Origin: an uncultured Bacteroidia bacterium
Lineage (GTDB): Bacteria; Bacteroidota; Bacteroidia; Bacteroidales; Prolixibacteraceae
Reading direction: 5' to 3'
NCBI GenBank assembly: GCA_903918045.1
Contig: CAIXCY010000211.1
Coordinates: 1-34,744 of the forward strand
DNA: 34,744 nt
Shown here: piece by piece, positions 22,534 through 31,421 of the stretch
How positions within the stretch are numbered: the first letter of the stretch is position 1
How the letters are laid out: each line of letters opens with the position of its first letter
Translations under genes and position numbers: made by a program
The notes under the pieces: generated by a model
The model's input: only the letters and a program-made list of their open reading frames with translations
Databases searched by the model: none
Told to the model about the DNA's origin: nothing

Positions 22534-25233
22534 TTAAAAACCGCCAACCTCAGTCAGTTGTAATTTGACCGTCTCGATGGCATGATGTCCAACTTTCAGA
22601 ATAAGGGTGTTCCCCCCTCCCGGAATTACTCTCCCCTCCTCTTCGATCATATTTGTGATTTCTGCCTTTTGAAATGGCTTATTCAGTATAACCTTCGCCT
22701 TCGAATCTTTCCCCTCCATATCATAACACCGAACAATCACCTGGTTGTCGTCATCACACTTTTTGATTGTACTCAGGACTAAATTAGTATTCTCAACCGA
22801 TATAAAACTCATTGTTTCAGGATTCCGGCCCGCGCCAGATTGTACAGTTATCGCTTTCAGCGGTTGGTTTGATTGTGTGCCAAGGCGGTATCCGTTTTTC
22901 CAGTCACCTTTGTGCGAAAAGAGCGAAAAATTGTATGTATGATCGCCAGGTTGGAGGTAATAATTACCCTCGCCATGACAACTTTTGCGACTGGCCAGCA
23001 GCAACGGTTGTAAAATTGCATCATCTGATGGGTTCGATGTTGGGTCAATCCAGTCGAACACAGCAACATCGGAACTTATTGTAATACCGTTGTTTCCGTC
23101 GGAAGAGGAGAACCAATCCTGAACTTCGCGGGGATGGACAAGTGCGCAAGGAGTGTCATATATTTGGGATTGCTTTGAAAAACCTGCAGCTCCTGCAATT
23201 TCATCCTGACCAATCCGCACCACCCCCATCGGCACTTCGTATGCAACCTGTGATTTAACCTGGTTTACAGGAAAAGCCAACCTGAACTCGCGGTACCGCT
23301 CACCATCAAACCCTTTCAATTCAACATGCACATCGATGCGCTTAATGGTTTTATAGAAAACAACCTGCTGCTCAACGGTTACATGGTTTATCTCCTTCGT
23401 AAACTGGTAAACATCGCGAATGGGACCACTGGAAATTAGCGTCCATGGCTGGTGATAACTGCTGAGTTTTTCAAAACCCTCCATCGTAGGTTGCTGGACA
23501 TCGGTAAACTCACCGGCGCCGTTACCGACAGATTGCATGGTAAACAGCTCACCTCCAAGGAATTTATCGGTCTTCAGGAGACTTACAGACAGCTCTTTAT
23601 CATATAGTGATTTAATTCCCCCGTCAGCAAACTCAACTTTATAAAATGAATTCTCATAATTTGCATTTGTGTTTTTAAACCCGAGAATTGAAGATGCCGG
23701 TTTTCCTTTTTCAAGATAGTAGGTTTTATAACCCACGGAAGGAACATTTTGAGCTACAAATAAAAAGGTGATCACCTCGTCCTTTTTGCCGGATATCTGG
23801 TGTTCGTCAATTAACTGGTAAGGAATTTCAATACCTTTCTCATCGACCAGTCTGAAGGTATTCTGCTCATTCCCCTCCACATCAAGGGTGAACTTAACCA
23901 CATCGCTCCGTTCCCATGACAACGCATTAAACACCACAACCGGAATTGCAGTATTTGTAAAATGAATTCTGGAAGCAATATTTTTGATTGATGTATCCAA
24001 AATATCGGTGGCTAAATCGCGCGCTTTTTCGAATGAGGTACGGAAGGCTCTATCGGTAAGGTCGCCATGCTTTCCACCCCATCCATGATCCGGATAAATT
24101 GCATTTTCCCAGGCGGTGGTGAATGATGACTGAGGATAATTATCAAAATTTCCATTTTGAAGGGCATCAAATGTTGCAAATTTCTCAGCTGCAGTGAGCA
24201 GTCGTGACCCTTCACGCGAAGCTTTTAAAGCCCGCTGGTGTGAGGGTCCGTGAATATAGAGCCACACATCGGGCCGTTCGCCGGTAATCTTATTTAAAAC
24301 AGGATTCCCTTTGGTCATCGCCTCAAACCATTCCGTCGCAGTTGAATATTTGATCAATGGTCTTTTCAATGCCGGAGATTTTGAATTCCAGTCGCTGAAA
24401 AACGCATCATAATCGGGTGGTGTGGCAAAGTCATGAGAATAGAGAAAAGGAAACTCCGGCTTAATTTTTCTCTTCTTAAAATAATCGTTCCAGTCTGTCA
24501 GCATAACAGTGAAAGCATGGGTCAACGAATCGATATTTGTATTGGCCTGCCGAACGGGGATACCAACCTCGTCATACTGGCCAGGGGTATAACAGGTAAT
24601 ATAACTTCCATCGGGACTAAACCAGTTGTAGATCCCGGGTTGATGACGGCTAAACTGCATAAATGGAATACCCGATTTTGAAAGGATCTGGGCCATCTGG
24701 AGTGACCGTCCCGGGACATCTTCGTTCCAATACGTTTTGAAATCGCAACCGGGCAATGTCTTTTTAAGCCATTTCCGGCCAAGATAAGTCTGCCGGATCA
24801 GCGACTCGCCGTAATACATCGATTCATACGGCTGTTTATAGGATGCACCCCATTCGAGGCGCCCTTCGCGGGTATATTTTAAGATTTCACCCAGGGCATC
24901 GGGATGGCGGTGGAGGTATTCCCTAAGGCTCAGTCCATCCTCAACAGAGAACTTAAAAGTGGGATTCTTTTTCAGCCTCTCCAGTGCGGGTGTGATCATC
25001 CGGACATCCCGAAACTCGATGCACTTTCCGATACTGTCCATCCAGGCAATGTCCTGGTGTGATGAAGGGATCACACTAATTGTCCCCCCTTTAAACCATG
25101 AGATACCACTACCCTTTGATGAGGTGGGCGGTAGGTACTTCTGTGCTGAGACAACTAAACTTCCGGATAATAATAAGCCTACTGAGAGCAGGAAAAATCT
25201 GAAGTGCCGAAGCGTAAAGCTGGATGTTTTCAT
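22534..25233 (-). CDS. GH38 alpha-mannosidase-type glycosidase
   Basis: The 899-residue exported enzyme (signal peptide about 1-31) has the GH38 catalytic fold: IPSSHQDIAWMDS carries zinc ligands His59 and Asp61, WNEDVPGRSLQM holds the likely nucleophile Asp172, and YIHGPSHQRALKASREG provides a further zinc-binding histidine. The alpha-helical and C-terminal beta-sandwich domains of the family follow. GH38 enzymes cut alpha-linked mannose, usually from N-glycans or mannans, with retention. It is closely similar to the enzyme encoded at 31989-34730 (see that entry). It lies after an inverted-repeat element and is the first of three mannosidase-type genes. Confidence 0.9.
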   Translation of the reverse strand: MKTSSFTLRHFRFFLLSVGLLLSGSLVVSAQKYLPPTSSKGSGISWFKGGTISVIPSSHQDIAWMDSIGKCIEFRDVRMITPALERLKKNPTFKFSVEDGLSLREYLHRHPDALGEILKYTREGRLEWGASYKQPYESMYYGESLIRQTYLGRKWLKKTLPGCDFKTYWNEDVPGRSLQMAQILSKSGIPFMQFSRHQPGIYNWFSPDGSYITCYTPGQYDEVGIPVRQANTNIDSLTHAFTVMLTDWNDYFKKRKIKPEFPFLYSHDFATPPDYDAFFSDWNSKSPALKRPLIKYSTATEWFEAMTKGNPVLNKITGERPDVWLYIHGPSHQRALKASREGSRLLTAAEKFATFDALQNGNFDNYPQSSFTTAWENAIYPDHGWGGKHGDLTDRAFRTSFEKARDLATDILDTSIKNIASRIHFTNTAIPVVVFNALSWERSDVVKFTLDVEGNEQNTFRLVDEKGIEIPYQLIDEHQISGKKDEVITFLFVAQNVPSVGYKTYYLEKGKPASSILGFKNTNANYENSFYKVEFADGGIKSLYDKELSVSLLKTDKFLGGELFTMQSVGNGAGEFTDVQQPTMEGFEKLSSYHQPWTLISSGPIRDVYQFTKEINHVTVEQQVVFYKTIKRIDVHVELKGFDGERYREFRLAFPVNQVKSQVAYEVPMGVVRIGQDEIAGAAGFSKQSQIYDTPCALVHPREVQDWFSSSDGNNGITISSDVAVFDWIDPTSNPSDDAILQPLLLASRKSCHGEGNYYLQPGDHTYNFSLFSHKGDWKNGYRLGTQSNQPLKAITVQSGAGRNPETMSFISVENTNLVLSTIKKCDDDNQVIVRCYDMEGKDSKAKVILNKPFQKAEITNMIEEEGRVIPGGGNTLILKVGHHAIETVKLQLTEVGGF

Positions 25234-25301
25234 TTGTATACAATTTATTATTGGTTTAATTACATATCACAGCATTCTAATTAAGAGCAAAACCACCTTG
25301 T

Positions 25302-25427
25302 AATTTAACCGCGGAGATACGCAGAGAAGGCGCAATCCGTCAGATGACGGACGCTGAGGTATTATGCAATAATATAGCACTTTGCGGTTCTCTGCGATAT
25401 TCCTCAGCGATTCTCTGCGGTTAAATT
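25302..25427. repeat. Inverted-repeat intergenic element
   Basis: AATTTAACCGC (25302-25312) pairs exactly with GCGGTTAAATT (25417-25427). The arms continue inward with similar GAGA, CGC and CTGCG blocks, giving a 126-nt element with terminal inverted repeats. It contains the TCCGTCAGATGACGGA palindrome (25336-25351). It lies between two GH38 genes. Confidence 0.65.
25336..25351. repeat. Second copy of the 16-bp palindrome
   Basis: TCCGTCAGATGACGGA differs from 150-165 at one base only. It seems to be inserted in the left arm of the inverted-repeat element. Confidence 0.55.
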
Positions 25428-25502
25428 TCCCCCTTTTGATACAACCTCGACATCTTCACAGGCGATCACATTAACGAATGCTATTTTTTTTATTCTCAAT
25501 AC

Positions 25503-28500
25503 CTACCAAACTGCATTAAGATTCACAAACCCCATCGCAGGAACAGCAATCTCTTCTCCAATTTCAGGATTCCCAATCGAATCGGAAGCATCCTTGATTT
25601 GTAACGATTTAGGTTTCCGATCCTTCCAGATTAGCCGGACCATTTCCTCTTTATCCGAAACAGAACGAAGCCGGATCTGCGTCTCCTTTCCGTCAACATT
25701 TGTTTGCAGAATCGAGATACTTACCGAAGTGCTCCCACTGCATTCTAAAACCGGCTTTGCGTCGAAGGCTACTTTTAGCGGAGTTTCAATCAAAGGCTGA
25801 GACTGTTCAAGTCCAAAGCGATTAGCCGAAGCGGCATTATATTTTGTATTATGAGGAAGAATACGGTACCGGAATTGAATTTTTCCCTCCTGACTTAACG
25901 GGAAGTTCGTATGCCAGTGGTTGTTCAACGCCCAGGAATAGATCGTCGCACTGGGTTCCAGTTTCCGGATCCATTCGGGGGAGTTGGTTGCACCTCCGAT
26001 TATATTGGCTGTCATATTTCCCGATTCAAATACCGGGGCATCAAGCGAGCACCAGATAACTCCAAGCTTCTCATTCGAAATGTCGAGCCACCGTTGAAAG
26101 GCGATCCAATTTCGGTTTCCCTCCTTCAACTGATCTTTTTCAACCTCCATAATTCCCCACGGAATATCTGCCCTTGTTACCGGATCAGAAATGTTAAATG
26201 CAAATCCGAAATGAATTCCCTCCTTTTTTACAACCGCCAGTTTATCAACTATATTGGAGATTTCCACATGGGACTGACCTGCGATTATTGTGATTTCCCT
26301 GGTGAGCCCATTACAACCTTCCGCTCCGGACACTACGCGGATGGAAGCCAGCAGTGGTCCGTTTTCCTGTATAACCACTTTTGCATTTGTTGGTCCTGAG
26401 GCTTTGACTGAGTTCTCCGTAAACAGAATCGGAGAACCTGCCATTTCTTTGGCATACTGCGGTCCGCTGGCAGCTAATGGCCCGTTACTCTGAAGGTACC
26501 TGAAACTGTTTACCGAACAGGGGGCCTTTTGATTCACAAATTCATTCTTGCCGGCAGTCAGACTTGTAATATCTCCGGTTTGCGGATCAATAACAACCCG
26601 AACAAGTCCGTTATCCAGCACATTTGCAACTGCCATCTTACCCGTTCGAATAACTTTACCCGTCTTTAAAAAATAAGTTTTAGAACCTAAAGCAGGAATA
26701 TCAGAAGCCAGAAAGAGAAGTTCACCAGACGACAAACGCTGAGATAAAATTACTTGCCCCTTCTCATCAGTAACGTTTGCAAACGATTTGCTTTGATCAG
26801 CAGGAATATAAACCAATCCATTTCGTGGCCAGGAGAGGGTGTTGAAAACCCCTATTTTAGAGCTCGCTAAATCGGAGACTGCTGATAAAGCTTGTTTTAC
26901 TAACGATTTACTAAGGTTTTGTGCATCCTGGAAAAAGCCGAATTTGATTTTAAGAATATCTCCGGAAATAGGTTGTTTCCCCGGATCCATATAACACCAG
27001 GTATGTTCGGTTCCCATGATCACATCTCGCCAGGCTTCGTCAAAGTCCGCACGTGGAGCAGCCTTTCCTGGATTAAGCATCGACCAGAGAGTTTCAGCCT
27101 GAATCAGCCGCTCCTTTGAAGACCGATTCATTCCTGTTTGCTTTGCAGCCGTTCCGAGACCGTCGGTCCAGTATTCGGTAAAATCGCCCTTCAATACAGG
27201 CAATTGGTTTCCGTATTTCGTTTCAAAAGTGCGCATGATATCGGTGGCGCTGGCGATAATCAGATGAGGGAAGGCATAATCTTCATTCCAGCTTTTTACG
27301 GCATCAGGAAGGTCGGCATCAATTGGGGTGTTATCCGCCATTGCCCATGACATTGCAAAAATGTCGTAAGGATAATAATCAGCCTTCTCCAATTCAGGCA
27401 ATTTATCCGAAAGATATTTATCGATAAAGTGATCACGCGGATGGTCGGTTTTTACGATCTGAAGCAGCTTTGACGGATCGGTCTGACCAGCCATCAAAGG
27501 CCAGTAATCGAAACCTTTTGCATTGGCTCCCGGTGTATAGCTTCCGGGCTGAAGAAACAGGATTTTAGATTTCCCATCGGGTCCAACCCACCAGAATGGC
27601 TTAAAACTTAGTTCCATCGAGAGGCCAACACGGTCGGATCCGTTGTTTAATGCGAAGCAATATTTGATTCCAAGTTTTGAAGCTACCGGGACAAGACCCC
27701 ACGACATTCCGGGAATATCAACCTGAACGAGCGTCTCAATCTTAGTGCCGGTGAGTTTTTCAAGCTCCTTTCCGTAGCGGAAGTATTCAAAAAACTCATT
27801 ATCGGCCGAGGTGCTGGTATTACTATGAATATAGCCGGCATCAAGGTGAAGATAGCCCTTGCGGACAGCATCATAAATTGCCTCTTTTTCAGCCGGACTT
27901 GCGGTTTTGAGATAACGTTCAACGGGCCATAAAACTTCAGGATTCCAGAGGTACTTTGAACCCTCGGGGTAACCGGCAGTTTTCTTTGCCAGTTCAATAC
28001 CATTGATTAAATTCCGTTTGTGAATAAGTTCAACGTTGGCGTGGGTATTGGTATAACCGATATCGACATGAGAATGGGGGTAAATATATACAGACCATTG
28101 CCGTTTTGCAGGTACATTAACGGAATTTGAAATTTCGTGACCCGATGCACGAAACGTGATTTTGGCCACGCAATCGGATTTCACTCCGGCACCGGGGGGG
28201 AGCAGAACAGAACAATGATCAATCGCCTCAATTACATCCAATGGGATAATCTCCTTTTCTCCCAAACATTCAACTTCGAGGGTCCCTTTACCGGCAAATT
28301 TCGAACCGCTGAAATTGACAAGGAGCTCTCTTCCGGGTTTACCATCCTTGCGGTGACGGTAGACGGGCTGAACGACAGCCTCCAGGGCGGTCGGAAAAAT
28401 TTTCAGGGATGTTTTCTCTGATTTTGGTTTTATTTTTGAAGAACTCTCAGCGCGTACCAGTGAGGGATCCCAAAATATCAGGGTGAGCGCACAGGAGATA

Positions 28501-28526
28501 AGAAAAAGAAAGTGTTTGTAATTCAT
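25503..28526 (-). CDS. Large GH38-type glycosidase with N-terminal beta domain
   Basis: The 1007-residue exported protein (signal peptide about 1-26) has about 120 residues of beta-rich sequence before a GH38 catalytic domain. IYPHSHVDIGYT gives zinc ligands His151, His153 and Asp155; LVQVDIPGMSWG holds the likely nucleophile Asp270; and MGTEHTWCYMDPG provides another zinc histidine. It is clearly diverged from the other two GH38 proteins here. The exact substrate is unknown; an alpha-mannoside is likely. I chose the ATG at 28526 (AAAAGGATTC just upstream) over a TTG reading nine codons longer. The neighbour upstream is a UroD-type gene, and a hairpin repeat lies between them. Confidence 0.86.
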   Translation of the reverse strand: MNYKHFLFLISCALTLIFWDPSLVRAESSSKIKPKSEKTSLKIFPTALEAVVQPVYRHRKDGKPGRELLVNFSGSKFAGKGTLEVECLGEKEIIPLDVIEAIDHCSVLLPPGAGVKSDCVAKITFRASGHEISNSVNVPAKRQWSVYIYPHSHVDIGYTNTHANVELIHKRNLINGIELAKKTAGYPEGSKYLWNPEVLWPVERYLKTASPAEKEAIYDAVRKGYLHLDAGYIHSNTSTSADNEFFEYFRYGKELEKLTGTKIETLVQVDIPGMSWGLVPVASKLGIKYCFALNNGSDRVGLSMELSFKPFWWVGPDGKSKILFLQPGSYTPGANAKGFDYWPLMAGQTDPSKLLQIVKTDHPRDHFIDKYLSDKLPELEKADYYPYDIFAMSWAMADNTPIDADLPDAVKSWNEDYAFPHLIIASATDIMRTFETKYGNQLPVLKGDFTEYWTDGLGTAAKQTGMNRSSKERLIQAETLWSMLNPGKAAPRADFDEAWRDVIMGTEHTWCYMDPGKQPISGDILKIKFGFFQDAQNLSKSLVKQALSAVSDLASSKIGVFNTLSWPRNGLVYIPADQSKSFANVTDEKGQVILSQRLSSGELLFLASDIPALGSKTYFLKTGKVIRTGKMAVANVLDNGLVRVVIDPQTGDITSLTAGKNEFVNQKAPCSVNSFRYLQSNGPLAASGPQYAKEMAGSPILFTENSVKASGPTNAKVVIQENGPLLASIRVVSGAEGCNGLTREITIIAGQSHVEISNIVDKLAVVKKEGIHFGFAFNISDPVTRADIPWGIMEVEKDQLKEGNRNWIAFQRWLDISNEKLGVIWCSLDAPVFESGNMTANIIGGATNSPEWIRKLEPSATIYSWALNNHWHTNFPLSQEGKIQFRYRILPHNTKYNAASANRFGLEQSQPLIETPLKVAFDAKPVLECSGSTSVSISILQTNVDGKETQIRLRSVSDKEEMVRLIWKDRKPKSLQIKDASDSIGNPEIGEEIAVPAMGFVNLNAVW

Positions 28527-28611
28527 ATGAATCCTTTTAAATAATGAAATCAATTGTTAATCGCCATCATATGAAGATTTTGAATGGCAATTTAAGTAGT
28601 AAAAGCAGTTA

Positions 28612-28692
28612 GTGTCCCTTAGTGACTTAGAGCCTTCGTGGCGAAAAACCGGCCACAAAGGCACAAGGGCTCAAAGCCTCACAAAGAACACA
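28612..28692. repeat. GCCTTCGTGGC/GCCACAAAGGC hairpin repeat
   Basis: GCCTTCGTGGC (28632-28642) and GCCACAAAGGC (28652-28662) pair with one mismatch around a 9-nt loop. The flanks CTTAGTGACTTAGA and GGGCTCAAAGCCTCACAAAG are of the same dispersed class of intergenic repeat seen widely in Bacteroidota. It lies between the large GH38 gene and the UroD-type gene. Confidence 0.6.
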
Positions 28693-28698
28693 ATACAC

Positions 28699-29721
28699 TT
28701 ATCTAAAACTCCTGGCCGTGTCAATCATCATTTTCAGATTCTCAGACGGAGTTGTGTGTGGCAAAGCGCATCCGGCATTCAGGATAAAACGATTCGAATC
28801 CTGATAAATTGTCAATAACTCCAATGTTTTTTGCCGAACCAATACGGGTGTTCCAAGCGCTAATACGCCACTGGGGTCGATGTTCCCTATGAAGGTTGTC
28901 GTATTACTGATGGAATTCAATATTTTATTTACGTCGGTTTTGTAATCCAGCTCAATCGCATCGGCACCGGTCAGTAACATGTGTTCGAGGATAACCCCGG
29001 TATCACCGCAAATGTGTAATGTATATGGAAGTCCTGCCTGGTGTGCAACCTCAACCATCTTCTTTTCATAGGGCATTGCATATTTGAGGTACATCTCGGG
29101 GGAGATCATCTCTGGTCCGGCCGGACTATCACCATTCGAAACCATATCGCAACCGGTTTGGGTCATGAGTTTTACAAACTGCGCACTGGCATCGGTGCAA
29201 TAAGCCAGCAATGCTTCAAGTTGATCATCCGTGGCGATCATTAAATCGAGCATCCAGTTTTGGGCGCCCCTCATCATGCTCGCCAGTGTAAAGGGAGCCT
29301 GGTCGCAATTCCCCCGGATGTATATCTCGTCTTTATAATATTCTTTTAGTAGACGAACCGATTCAAGCCAGATCTGGATATACTTGTAATCGCCGACCTT
29401 TGCCGGTTTGAGGTTAATCAGATCCTCGAGATTTTCCAGATTGCCCTGATGGGTTCGGGCGGGATCGTTCACAGGAAAATCAACAGGAACGCCAACGGCA
29501 CCGGCAAGAGTTACTGTGTCAAGGTCGATCAGAATACCGTCATACTGGTATTTGTCAATTGAAGCGATAAAACATTCAGCAATGAGCTTCGGACTATTAC
29601 GGTATTGCTCCATTGTCACACCGTGTTCGTGGGCTGCCATCATAAAATTGTGGAGCATCACAGGAATTTTGTCGGGTTTTTCACCCTTTAAGGCTGATTT
29701 TATTCGTTCGTATCCGTTCAT
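28699..29721 (-). CDS. UroD/MtaA-family methyltransferase-like protein
   Basis: The 340-residue cytoplasmic protein has the TIM-barrel of the uroporphyrinogen decarboxylase superfamily: GYERIKSALKGEKPDKIPV at the N-terminus, DGILIDLDT (61-69), YIRGNCDQAPFTLASMMRG (134-152) and a closing NAGCALPHTTPSENL. His236 and Cys238 (LHICGDTG) with Cys318 form the His-X-Cys...Cys pattern that binds zinc in the corrinoid:thiol methyltransferases MtaA, MtbA and CmuA. It therefore resembles those more than heme-synthesis HemE. I chose the ATG at 29721, since the reading extended to 29781 carries repeat-like sequence. The role beside mannosidases is unknown. Confidence 0.85.
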   Translation of the reverse strand: MNGYERIKSALKGEKPDKIPVMLHNFMMAAHEHGVTMEQYRNSPKLIAECFIASIDKYQYDGILIDLDTVTLAGAVGVPVDFPVNDPARTHQGNLENLEDLINLKPAKVGDYKYIQIWLESVRLLKEYYKDEIYIRGNCDQAPFTLASMMRGAQNWMLDLMIATDDQLEALLAYCTDASAQFVKLMTQTGCDMVSNGDSPAGPEMISPEMYLKYAMPYEKKMVEVAHQAGLPYTLHICGDTGVILEHMLLTGADAIELDYKTDVNKILNSISNTTTFIGNIDPSGVLALGTPVLVRQKTLELLTIYQDSNRFILNAGCALPHTTPSENLKMMIDTARSFR

Positions 29722-29724
29722 TGT

Positions 29725-29752
29725 ATTAATGGTTAATGCATTAATGGTTAAT
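29725..29752. repeat. Two ATTAATGGTTAAT copies
   Basis: ATTAATGGTTAAT occurs at 29725-29737 and 29740-29752, right before the UroD gene start. The same unit is seen after cdd at 6534-6560, and ACATTAACCATTAAGC at 30147-30162 is its complement. Confidence 0.55.
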
Positions 29753-29831
29753 TTAGTAATGGATAAATAAAATGAAGACAATAGGTTACGACTATTGTGA
29801 AAAGAAATAAAAATGGATTAATTCAAGCATA

Positions 29832-30077
29832 TTAAGCAATATCAAATTCAGCATTAACCATTTTTAAGGTTATTTTTTGCTGTTTATGAATGAAATCTTT
29901 TTTAGACTCACCCTGATTTGCTTCCTCAACATTAGCCCCGATTGAAGTTCCTGATTTGAGGATCTGCTTTGACAAAACAAACTCGCGTTTCCCGGATGTC
30001 AGATTTTGACAAAGTTTAATGATACTCAATGCGAATTGATAAGACTTACCCTTTAAAATGTTCTCTTTCATGATCAT
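29832..30077 (-). pseudogene. Truncated four-helix-bundle (23S intervening-sequence type) gene
   Basis: The 81-residue product matches the first two-thirds of the four-helix-bundle family found in 23S rRNA intervening sequences: MKENILKGKSYQFALSIIKL, REFVLSKQILKSGTSIGANV and EEANQGESKKDFIHK. Members are usually about 115-120 residues long with the last helices after a KEANETxYW segment. Here the sequence departs after FIHK and stops at about residue 81, so the C-terminal helix pair is missing. This may be a decayed copy or a shortened real protein. The family is small and mobile-like in its distribution. No neighbours of matching function. Confidence 0.6.
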
Positions 30078-30149
30078 GTTTATTAAAATAAAACAACATG
30101 TAAAAGTTACAAAATATTTTTCAAAGGCAATTCATTTACCAATATAACA

Positions 30150-31421
30150 TTAACCATTAAGCATTATTTTATTAAGCATTATATCGATGCGTTTCATCAT
30201 CTCCATCATTGAGCGGCTGTTATGGTAAGGGCATTTCCATGGATCGATCTTCCAGTCATTGCGGTAATAGGGCGATGGATCATCAACAGGTTCCACAAGG
30301 AATGGCTCACCCAACCGGTTTAACTTTGTGAACCATTCACCCCTTTGGTGATCAATCAGGTAGGTATCGATAAAATGCCACGACAATTTAACGGTTTCCC
30401 AATACTTTATATCCCCCGTGAGGGCGAAGGCGTTCATAAATCCGACAAGCGTTTCCGACTGCTGCCACCAGTGTTTGTTCGTCTTCACATGACTACCAAA
30501 GCGGGTTGATTCGAGAAACAGACCACCGTCTTTGTCAACGGCCACCCTTTCAATCTTATCCACCATTTTTATGGAGACAAGACGCATCCTTTCAATAATC
30601 TGCTTGTTCCCGAGTATCTCAGCCGCTTCCCAAAGCAGCCATGAACCTTCGATATCATGACCAAAGGAGGCAATTCCCTTAGAAGCTTCGACCTCATTAA
30701 ATGCTTCATCGAAAAAGATTCCGAAGTGGCCGTTTTCACGGATGATTTTATCCAAGAACAGGTTCATAAGCTCGGTCAGTCTTAACTCAACTTTTGGATC
30801 TTTCCAGACTTTATACAATGCAGCCCACGCTTCGAGCACATGGAGGTGAGTATTCATCGACTTGGGCTCATTGTTATCTGCCATGCGGTTTTCACCGTAT
30901 ATTTTCCAGTCGCGCGTAAACGATTCCCTGTAACCGATATTATCCGGATCTTTTGTTTTCTCTTCAAGCAGCTTATAAAGTTCCTGAATCTTATGCATCA
31001 CAGATTCCAGCGGCCTGAACTCATAATATTTGCACAGCGAATAGATCACAAAAGCCTGTGCATAAGTATGTTTAATGTCGTTTGCAACTTTATTATCCGA
31101 AGAGAGCTCCATATAATAGCCACCAAAATCCTTGTCTTCGAAATCTTCGGTGACAACCGTATAGGCTTTGTCTGCAACTGCCGCGTACGCTTCATTTCCT
31201 TCAAGCATCGCAGCAGCTGAAAAAGCCCACAGGATACGGGCATTTAGGACGCTAGTTTTATTGGCTGTTAACACCGGGTTTCCATCCAGATCCACTGCGC
31301 CATAAAATCCGTGTCCCTCTTTTTCTACTCCGTATTTCATCCAGTAAGGGAGGATATCTTCATGCAGCTCCTTGCTGAAATAATCACGGTAACGCTTTAG
31401 TTCGTCTTTAAGAATTTCCAT
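30150..31421 (-). CDS. AGE-family sugar 2-epimerase (cellobiose 2-epimerase-like)
   Basis: The 423-residue cytoplasmic enzyme has an (alpha/alpha)6 barrel of the N-acylglucosamine 2-epimerase family: ELHEDILPYWMKYGVEKEGHGFYGAVDLDG, ARILWAFSAAA, MNTHLHVLEAW (His192 and His194), SFGHDIEGSWLLWEAA (His255), HWWQQSETLVGF and KCPYHNSRSMMEM (His400). These positions match the catalytic histidines of cellobiose 2-epimerases, which epimerise glucose to mannose at the reducing end of a disaccharide. It could convert mannosyl-glucose or glucosyl-mannose in the mannose-degrading locus. It has no signal peptide. A truncated gene sits 72 nt downstream. Confidence 0.9.
   Translation of the reverse strand: MEILKDELKRYRDYFSKELHEDILPYWMKYGVEKEGHGFYGAVDLDGNPVLTANKTSVLNARILWAFSAAAMLEGNEAYAAVADKAYTVVTEDFEDKDFGGYYMELSSDNKVANDIKHTYAQAFVIYSLCKYYEFRPLESVMHKIQELYKLLEEKTKDPDNIGYRESFTRDWKIYGENRMADNNEPKSMNTHLHVLEAWAALYKVWKDPKVELRLTELMNLFLDKIIRENGHFGIFFDEAFNEVEASKGIASFGHDIEGSWLLWEAAEILGNKQIIERMRLVSIKMVDKIERVAVDKDGGLFLESTRFGSHVKTNKHWWQQSETLVGFMNAFALTGDIKYWETVKLSWHFIDTYLIDHQRGEWFTKLNRLGEPFLVEPVDDPSPYYRNDWKIDPWKCPYHNSRSMMEMMKRIDIMLNKIMLNG

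Noticed and set aside
25911-26399. A 162-codon plus-strand frame
   Set aside because: It lies antisense within the large GH38 gene, whose domains are clear; no signal suggests a second product.
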